Of a DNA stretch of 10,875 bases, positions 6,773 through 10,875 are shown piece after piece. Under the pieces are notes generated by a model. That model was not told the DNA's origin. It saw nothing but the letters and a program-made list of their open reading frames with translations, and searched no databases. The stretch is from an uncultured Clostridia bacterium (GTDB lineage Bacteria; Bacillota; Clostridia; Christensenellales; UBA1242). The translations under genes and the position numbers were made by a program. Location: contig CALWDV010000035.1 of NCBI GenBank assembly GCA_944376785.1, forward strand, positions 1-10,875, given 5' to 3'. The stretch's first letter is position 1. Every line of letters begins with the position of its first letter.

Positions 6773-6778
6773 TATAAT
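6773..6778 (+). promoter_or_regulatory. -10 box giving a leaderless spoIIGA message
   Basis: TATAAT at 6773-6778 is a perfect -10 box and ends 7 bases before the ATG of spoIIGA, so the predicted start falls at about 6785-6786. At 17 bp upstream the sequence is TAGGGC (6750-6755), a poor -35 box. This fits an activator-dependent promoter, as spoIIG is in Bacillus subtilis (Spo0A). No clear Spo0A box is seen nearby apart from the one-mismatch TGTCAAA at 6705-6711. Confidence 0.45.
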
Positions 6779-6785
6779 ATTTTCA

Positions 6786-7652
6786 ATGGAAGTTTATATT
6801 GAATATGTTATTTTAGATAATTTAATAATTAATTACATTTTATTAATGTTAACCAGTCAAACAATGAAATTATGTGCAAAAAAACGTTTTTGTTTTTTAA
6901 GTTCTTGTTTTGGAACAGTGGTTTCAATAGTTTTACCTTTAATTAATTTTAACTTGTCTAACAACTTATATAATCTAATTTTATTTATTTTAAAAATAGG
7001 ATTAGGAATGTTAATGATTTTAATAATAAAAAAATATAACAATTTTAAACAATACATAACATCATTTTTTTTATTTATAACATACACATTTGTTTTAGGT
7101 GGAATGTGCTTTGGTTTTATTTATTTATTAAATTTAAAAACAAGTTTTAGTGGTCTTATTATTTGGGGTTTTGAAATTCCAGTTGGATTATTTGTTTTGC
7201 TGGGTGTGTTATATTTAAAAATATTAATTAATATTATTAAAATTGTTAGACATAAACAAACATATCATAAATTTTATTTTGATGTAACACTTAAAAATGA
7301 AAACAAAAAAATAACCATAACAGGATTTTTAGATAGTGGAAATCAAATTATGGTTAATAATTGTGGAATAATTGTAATTAATTTAAAAACATTACTTAAA
7401 CTATATCCTAATGTTAACTATAAAAACATAATTACAGGAAGTTTAAATAATATTGGTTTAAAAAATGCAGAGTTTATTAATGTTGTTAATTCCAGTGGTA
7501 AAAATAAAATGTTGGTTTTCACATTAGACGAACTTGAAATTGTTGATGATTCTAACAAAGTTATTTGTTTAAAAAATCAAAAAATTGGACTTGCTAAAAC
7601 AAACTTTTATGGAAAATTTGATTGTTTGTTAACGCCAGAAATTTTTGTTTGA
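6786..7652 (+). CDS. spoIIGA: Sporulation sigma-E factor-processing peptidase SpoIIGA
   Basis: SpoIIGA is the membrane aspartic peptidase of the asymmetric septum. It removes the pro-sequence of sigma-E when SpoIIR signals from the forespore. The 288-residue protein has five predicted membrane helices (about 5-24, 35-54, 61-82, 91-115 and 124-152) and then a soluble peptidase domain. The catalytic motif FLDSGNQ (181-187) puts the aspartate at D183, the same position as in Bacillus subtilis SpoIIGA. The N terminus (MEVYIEYVI) aligns with known SpoIIGA starts, so ATG 6786 is right even though no ribosome binding site precedes it and a -10 box lies 7 bases upstream. The stop is TGA, and sigE begins 11 bases later, the conserved pairing of protease and substrate. 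The protein is slightly shorter than the roughly 309 residues of the Bacillus form. Confidence 0.95.
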   Translation: MEVYIEYVILDNLIINYILLMLTSQTMKLCAKKRFCFLSSCFGTVVSIVLPLINFNLSNNLYNLILFILKIGLGMLMILIIKKYNNFKQYITSFFLFITYTFVLGGMCFGFIYLLNLKTSFSGLIIWGFEIPVGLFVLLGVLYLKILINIIKIVRHKQTYHKFYFDVTLKNENKKITITGFLDSGNQIMVNNCGIIVINLKTLLKLYPNVNYKNIITGSLNNIGLKNAEFINVVNSSGKNKMLVFTLDELEIVDDSNKVICLKNQKIGLAKTNFYGKFDCLLTPEIFV

Positions 7653-7663
7653 AAGGAGTTGTT

Positions 7664-8365
7664 ATGAAAAATTTTTTAATTAAACTATTTAAATTAATAT
7701 TTAAAAAAGAAGAAAACTTATTATTTTATTTGTGTAATGATAATGCTTTGCCACAGGCATTAAGTGAAGATGAAGAACGTGAATTAATTTCCATGTTAAA
7801 CACAAATCCAGAATATGCAAAACAAAAATTAATTGAGCATAATTTAAGATTGGTTGTTTATATTGCAAAAAAGTTTGAAAATGCAGAAACAGATTTAGAA
7901 GATTTAATTAGCATTGGAAGCATTGGTTTAATTAAAGCAATTAATTCATATAAAACCGATAAAAACATTAAAATTGCAACTTATGCAAGTAAATGTATTG
8001 AAAACGAAATTTTAATGCATTTAAGAAAGGTTTCAAAGATAAAACAAGAAGTTAGTTTGTTTGACCCACTTAAAACTGATGCTGATGGAAATGAACTAAT
8101 GCTTTGTGATGTTGTGCCAAATGAAGAAAGCACGCCTGAAAATAATTTAAATAACAGTGTTGAAGTTAAAATTTTGTGGCAAATAATTAATAAATTAAAT
8201 TCCAGAGAACGTGAAATTATGATTTTAAGGTTTGGACTTAATGGAGAAGATGAACAAACACAAAAAGAAGTTGCAGTTGCATTAAATATTAGTCAAAGTT
8301 ATATTAGCCGATTAGAAAAAAAGATTGTGAACAGAATTAAAAAAGAAATGTTAAAAATTTCTTAA
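7664..8365 (+). CDS. sigE: RNA polymerase sporulation sigma factor, pro-sigma-E
   Basis: This 233-residue early mother-cell sigma factor is made as an inactive, membrane-associated precursor. The N-terminal pro-sequence (about 1-22) is short, basic and hydrophobic (MKNFLIKLFKLIFKK). It is followed by a likely cleavage region EENLLFYL, corresponding to Bacillus DEVYYIGG, ahead of the shared ALPxxLS (28-34). Aligned on that motif, the precursor part is about 6 residues shorter than in Bacillus subtilis. Region 2 spans about 55-122 (NLRLVVYIAKKFEN, DLEDLISIGSIGLIKA, TYASKCIENEILM) and region 4 about 175-228, with the helix-turn-helix TQKEVAVALNISQSYISRLE. The ATG at 7664 has AAAGGAG (7652-7658) at 5-base spacing, overlapping the last base of the spoIIGA stop. 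An upstream in-frame codon at 7622 lies inside spoIIGA and lacks a site. No terminator separates it from sigG. Confidence 0.96.
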   Translation: MKNFLIKLFKLIFKKEENLLFYLCNDNALPQALSEDEERELISMLNTNPEYAKQKLIEHNLRLVVYIAKKFENAETDLEDLISIGSIGLIKAINSYKTDKNIKIATYASKCIENEILMHLRKVSKIKQEVSLFDPLKTDADGNELMLCDVVPNEESTPENNLNNSVEVKILWQIINKLNSREREIMILRFGLNGEDEQTQKEVAVALNISQSYISRLEKKIVNRIKKEMLKIS

Positions 8366-8430
8366 ATTTTATAATACTCTAATAGAGAATGTTTCAACAG
8401 GTTTTAATTGTTTATCACCAAAATAACAAT

Positions 8431-8459
8431 GAATATTTTACCAATTTTTGGAAAAGATA
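8431..8459 (+). promoter_or_regulatory. Candidate forespore (sigma-F/sigma-G) promoter of sigG
   Basis: GAATA (8431-8435) fits the sigma-G -35 consensus GmATR. GGAAAAGATA (8450-8459) matches the sigma-F -10 pattern GGnrAnAnTR at all but one constrained position. The spacer is 14 bp to that 10-mer, one or two short of the usual sigma-F distance, or 17 bp to its last seven bases. RNA would begin near 8466, downstream of the ATG at 8460 and upstream of GAGG at 8475-8478. This supports the start at 8484. Confidence 0.4.
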
Positions 8460-8483
8460 ATGAAAAAGTTGTTTGAGGTGAAC

Positions 8484-9254
8484 ATGGGAAACAAAGTTGA
8501 AATAACTGGTGTTAACACATCAACATTACCAAAGTTAACAGGCAAACAAATGGCAGAACTAATGACAAAAATTAAACAAGGTGATAAACAGGCAAGAGAA
8601 GAATTTGCCTATGCTAATATGCGATTGGTTTTAAGTGTTGTTCAAAGGTTTAGTGCTTCAAAAGACATATTAGATGATATTTTCCAAGTTGGTTGCATTG
8701 GGCTTATGAAAGCTATTGATAATTTTGACATTCAGTTAAATGTTAAATTTTCAACTTATGCAGTTCCAATGATTATTGGAGAAATTAAAAGATTTTTGCG
8801 TGATAACAATTCGATAAGAGTTTCAAGAAGCATGAGAGATATTGCTTATAGAGCATTAAAAGCCAGAGAACAACTTGAAAAAGAAGGTGTTGAAGAACCA
8901 AAAATTGAAGATATTGCAAAAATGATTGATGTTAAGTTAAGAGATGTTGCTATTGCGTTAGATGCAATTTCTAGCCCTGTTAGTTTGGGTGACGCAGTTT
9001 ACAACGATGGTGAAGATACTATTTATTTAATGGATCAAGTTTCTGATAATAAGGTTAGTGAAGAAATTTGGCTTGAAAACATTAACCTAAAAGAAGCATT
9101 AAAAAAACTTAACCCTAGGGAAAAAGAAATTGTTTTATTAAGATATTACATTGGAAAAACACAAATGGAAGTTAGTGAAGAAGTGGGAATTAGCCAAGCA
9201 CAAGTTAGCCGATTAGAAAAAAATGCTATTGAACAAATTAAAAAAAGTTTTTAA
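8484..9254 (+). CDS. sigG: RNA polymerase sporulation sigma factor sigma-G
   Basis: Sigma-G is the late forespore sigma factor that turns on spore protection and germination genes after engulfment. The 256-residue protein starts MGNKVEITGVNTSTLP, which aligns with the family's NKVEICGVDTSKLP start. Region 2 covers about 36-108, with IFQVGCIGLMKAIDNFD (66-82) and KFSTYAVPMIIGEIKRFLRD (88-107). Region 3 covers about 112-170 (IRVSRSMRDIAYRAL). Region 4 covers about 200-253, with the helix-turn-helix TQMEVSEEVGISQAQVSRLE. The start at 8484 is chosen because GAGG (8475-8478) is 5 bases upstream and the family N terminus begins there. ATG 8460 and TTG 8448 are also in frame, but lie at or before the putative forespore promoter. 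It lies 118 bases after sigE, the conserved order, and ends in its own terminator. Position 44, which aligns with Asn45 of Bacillus sigma-G, is Tyr. Confidence 0.97.
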   Translation: MGNKVEITGVNTSTLPKLTGKQMAELMTKIKQGDKQAREEFAYANMRLVLSVVQRFSASKDILDDIFQVGCIGLMKAIDNFDIQLNVKFSTYAVPMIIGEIKRFLRDNNSIRVSRSMRDIAYRALKAREQLEKEGVEEPKIEDIAKMIDVKLRDVAIALDAISSPVSLGDAVYNDGEDTIYLMDQVSDNKVSEEIWLENINLKEALKKLNPREKEIVLLRYYIGKTQMEVSEEVGISQAQVSRLEKNAIEQIKKSF

Positions 9255-9276
9255 AAAGGCGTTATGCCTTTTTTTT
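9253..9276 (+). terminator. Intrinsic terminator after sigG
   Basis: AAAAAGGC (9253-9260) pairs with GCCTTTTT (9266-9273) around GTTAT; T continues to 9276. The hairpin begins within the stop codon. It separates the sporulation genes from the operon that follows. Confidence 0.85.
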
Positions 9277-9289
9277 ATTTAATTTGCTA

Positions 9290-9318
9290 TTGAAATTGTG
9301 AATTTTATATTGTATAAT
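9290..9318 (+). promoter_or_regulatory. Strong sigma-A-type promoter for the unknown operon
   Basis: TTGAAA (9290-9295), 17 bp, TATAAT (9313-9318): only one -35 base differs from consensus. RNA would start near 9325, giving a leader of about 29 bases with TGAGGTG at 9341-9347. It looks constitutive rather than sporulation-specific. Confidence 0.75.
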
Positions 9319-9353
9319 CTAATTAATATAATTTTGTTTGTGAGGTGTTAATT

Positions 9354-10067
9354 ATGCCAAGTAATAATTTAGTTTTAAATACTGCCATTAACACATTGGT
9401 TAAATTATTAAAAAAATATAAAAAAAATGAAGAGTTTAATTTTGAACAATTAGTAGAAGATTGTTCAAAATTACAAGAGTATGGTTCAAGTTGGTATAGT
9501 GCATATTGTGAAAATTGCCGATTAGCAGATAAAGATTTTTTATATTCACGAGAATATGATGATAAAAGAGAATGTGAAAGAATTATTGATGAAATGGAAG
9601 CTAATACTGACAATATTTTAGCAAACAGCCAAGTGTGTTTAATTATAGCTAAATCAAAAATGTTACAAGAAAAATTGGCTGAAAAATCCTCACAAGGTTA
9701 TAAATTTGCAAGTGAGTTAAGCGAAAAAATTAGCCAATATGAAGCAGAATGCGATCAAATTAGAATAAGTTATGAAGAAGCCGAAATTTCACCAAGCATA
9801 ATAGAACAATTTGTTAGAAATCAAAGCAGTAAATATTGCGAAATGCAAGATGAAATTAAAGCAATGGAAGCAAAGCTTGGTTCTGTTGAAACCAAAAGTA
9901 ATCAATATGTTTCCGATAAAAATGAAATAGAAACTGCTATTAAAACTATTGAAGACAGGTGCTATTTAAAATATACCGACCCTGATGATAATAAAGAATA
10001 TCCTAGATATACATATAGAGTTAAAATTGAAAAATTATTAACAGATTTATCACCAGTAAAAAAATAA
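9354..10067 (+). CDS. Uncharacterised coiled-coil protein with eight cysteines
   Basis: I do not recognise this protein. It is 237 residues, hydrophilic and mostly helical by composition, with no signal peptide or membrane segment, so it is probably cytoplasmic. Residues about 100-205 are rich in E, K, S, Q and regularly spaced hydrophobics, as in a coiled coil (MLQEKLAEKSSQ, IKAMEAKLGSVETKS, NEIETAIKTIED). Eight Cys occur at 37, 52, 55, 74, 95, 133, 162 and 203; only 52-55 (CENC) makes a CxxC. The C-terminal part RCYLKYTDPDDNKEYPRYTY (202-221) looks like a small folded or strand-forming unit. TGAGGTG (9341-9347) is 6 bases before ATG 9354. An in-frame GTG at 9345 overlaps that site and is unlikely. 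It is the first gene of a two-gene operon. Metal binding, scaffold or cytoskeletal roles are all open. Confidence 0.8.
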   Translation: MPSNNLVLNTAINTLVKLLKKYKKNEEFNFEQLVEDCSKLQEYGSSWYSAYCENCRLADKDFLYSREYDDKRECERIIDEMEANTDNILANSQVCLIIAKSKMLQEKLAEKSSQGYKFASELSEKISQYEAECDQIRISYEEAEISPSIIEQFVRNQSSKYCEMQDEIKAMEAKLGSVETKSNQYVSDKNEIETAIKTIEDRCYLKYTDPDDNKEYPRYTYRVKIEKLLTDLSPVKK

Positions 10068-10081
10068 TTGGAGGAAACAAA

Positions 10082-10651
10082 ATGAAAGAAGATTTTATTT
10101 TTGAAAGTTTATTGCATTATGTTAATAAATATATTATGATGCAACACACAATATCTCAAATTAATTTTGATATTGCATCATTAGAAAGTTTTTCAAAATC
10201 TAATTGCGAAAGTTTAACAATTTGTAAAATTGCAGAGTTAGAAAAAGAAAAATGTAATAGAATTATGAAAAAAGTTCAAAAAGAGCTTAATAATTTAGCT
10301 GAAACTTTAAAAGGTTTTGTTGGCGAAATTCAAAACAATCGCATTTACATATTAGAAAAATATGTTAAAACAATGATTAGTGAAGAAGAATTTAAAGATT
10401 TATTAAATAAAAATAATGCAATAATTAATTCAATTCGTGCAAAACAAAAAAATATTGCTTATAACGATGCCGAAAGTGTTGCATTACAAACAAGCAAAGT
10501 TTATGCTGAAAACAATGCTAAAATTGAAAGATTTCAAGTTTGTTCCGAGGGGAAATATTACAAAGGTATTTTAGAAGAAATGGAAAGTTTAGCAATGGGT
10601 AAAGTTGTTCCTGATGAAGTTTTAACAAAAGGCAAAGTTAAAATTGGTTAA
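10082..10651 (+). CDS. Uncharacterised helical protein, second gene of the operon
   Basis: I do not recognise this protein. It is 189 residues, soluble and largely helical, with a long charged helix likely at about 45-120 (KIAELEKEKCNRIMKKVQKE, then ISEEEFKDLLNKNNAIINSI). It has four Cys (42, 48, 58, 154) and a glycine- and lysine-rich C terminus (LTKGKVKIG). No signal peptide, membrane segment or enzymatic motif is seen. GGAGG (10070-10074) lies 7 bases before the ATG. Only 14 bases separate it from the upstream gene, and a terminator follows, so the two are almost certainly cotranscribed. Similar length scale, helical character and Cys content suggest the two products act together, but I see no clear sequence repeat between them, so paralogy is not claimed. 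Confidence 0.78.
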   Translation: MKEDFIFESLLHYVNKYIMMQHTISQINFDIASLESFSKSNCESLTICKIAELEKEKCNRIMKKVQKELNNLAETLKGFVGEIQNNRIYILEKYVKTMISEEEFKDLLNKNNAIINSIRAKQKNIAYNDAESVALQTSKVYAENNAKIERFQVCSEGKYYKGILEEMESLAMGKVVPDEVLTKGKVKIG

Positions 10652-10673
10652 TTAATATTAAAAATATAATAAT

Positions 10674-10702
10674 AAAAAAGACAAATTGTTTTGTCTTTTT
10701 TT
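10674..10702 (+). terminator. Intrinsic terminator of the unknown operon
   Basis: AGACAAA (10679-10685) pairs with TTTGTCT (10690-10696) around TTGT. Five A-T pairs extend it, and the T-run ends at 10702. Confidence 0.85.
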
Positions 10703-10764
10703 GTTTTTAAATTTTTTATTTGTTTTTTTTATGTTAATTTTTAAATTTTTACTGTTAATTTTTT

Positions 10765-10872
10765 ATGGTTAAAATGCACAAAAAGAGAGGTAAAGTGGTA
10801 AAAAACGTGAAACACACGGAGTGGCGGGTAAGGGTGGAAGAGGAAAGGAAAAAAATAAATAAAAAAAGTTAA
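10765..10872 (+). other. Purine-rich, G-rich segment with a 32-35 codon open frame
   Basis: From about 10774 the plus strand is abruptly A/G-rich: in 10781-10875 I count 51 A, 28 G, 11 T and 5 C. The stretch 10801-10850 is about 50% GC. An open frame runs from ATG 10765 or 10774 to TAA 10870-10872 (35 or 32 residues), very basic, with KHTEWRVRVEEERKK. AGAGAGG (10784-10790) precedes an in-frame GTG at 10795. Codons such as CGG and AGG are unlike those of the neighbouring genes, and neither ATG has a ribosome binding site, so a real gene is doubtful. The next element probably begins beyond the window. Confidence 0.2.
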
Positions 10873-10875
10873 AAA

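Noticed and set aside
8366..8400. Possible terminator between sigE and sigG (CTCT/AGAG)
   Set aside because: The stem is only 4 bp and no T-run follows it.
9323..9613. A 96-codon minus-strand frame
   Set aside because: It overlaps the promoter leader and first part of the well-supported gene at 9354 and shows no plausible protein features.
10801..10845. Possible 16S rRNA fragment, because AGTGGCGGGTAAGGGTGG recalls rRNA helix sequences
   Set aside because: The match to the conserved rRNA stretch is only partial, and the flanks (A-rich on both sides) do not continue as rRNA.

Overview
The window is very AT-rich chromosomal DNA from an endospore-forming Bacillota, most likely an uncultured Clostridia-type lineage. 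The support is the ftsA-ftsZ-spoIIGA-sigE-sigG order, the strong AGGAG-type ribosome binding sites and the U-tailed hairpin terminators. TGA is used as a stop (spoIIGA), so the low GC does not reflect a Mycoplasma-type code. Every confident gene is on the plus strand. I cannot name genus or family from sequence alone.

Layout. Positions 1-390 hold no gene but contain two similar hairpins and a degenerate direct repeat. Next come a small three-helix membrane protein of the YgjV type (391-639), an M16 zinc peptidase with intact ligands (787-2061), a CNNM/CorC-type membrane protein with a CBS pair (GTG start at 2190, end 3614) and a 110-residue XRE regulator (3774-4106). Each of these is flanked by its own promoter-like sequence and/or terminator, so they look like single-gene units.

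The core is the division and sporulation block. It holds a short, divergent FtsA (4247-5365), a canonical FtsZ (5480-6676), the pro-sigma-E peptidase SpoIIGA (6786-7652), pro-sigma-E (7664-8365) and sigma-G (8484-9254). FtsA and FtsZ build the septum. SpoIIGA sits in the asymmetric septum and activates sigma-E in the mother cell. Sigma-G takes over in the engulfed forespore. Compared with Bacillus subtilis, no protease genes lie between ftsZ and spoIIGA.

Downstream of the sigG terminator is a strongly promoted two-gene operon (9354-10651) for two soluble, helix-rich, Cys-containing proteins I do not recognise. The last 100 bases are abruptly purine-rich and G-rich, unlike the rest of the window.

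The points most worth a second look are: tandem Spo0A-box-like sequences just ahead of the XRE gene; an FtsA lacking its membrane-targeting tail and with a degraded phosphate-2 motif; an apparently leaderless spoIIGA message; and the unknown operon after sigG.
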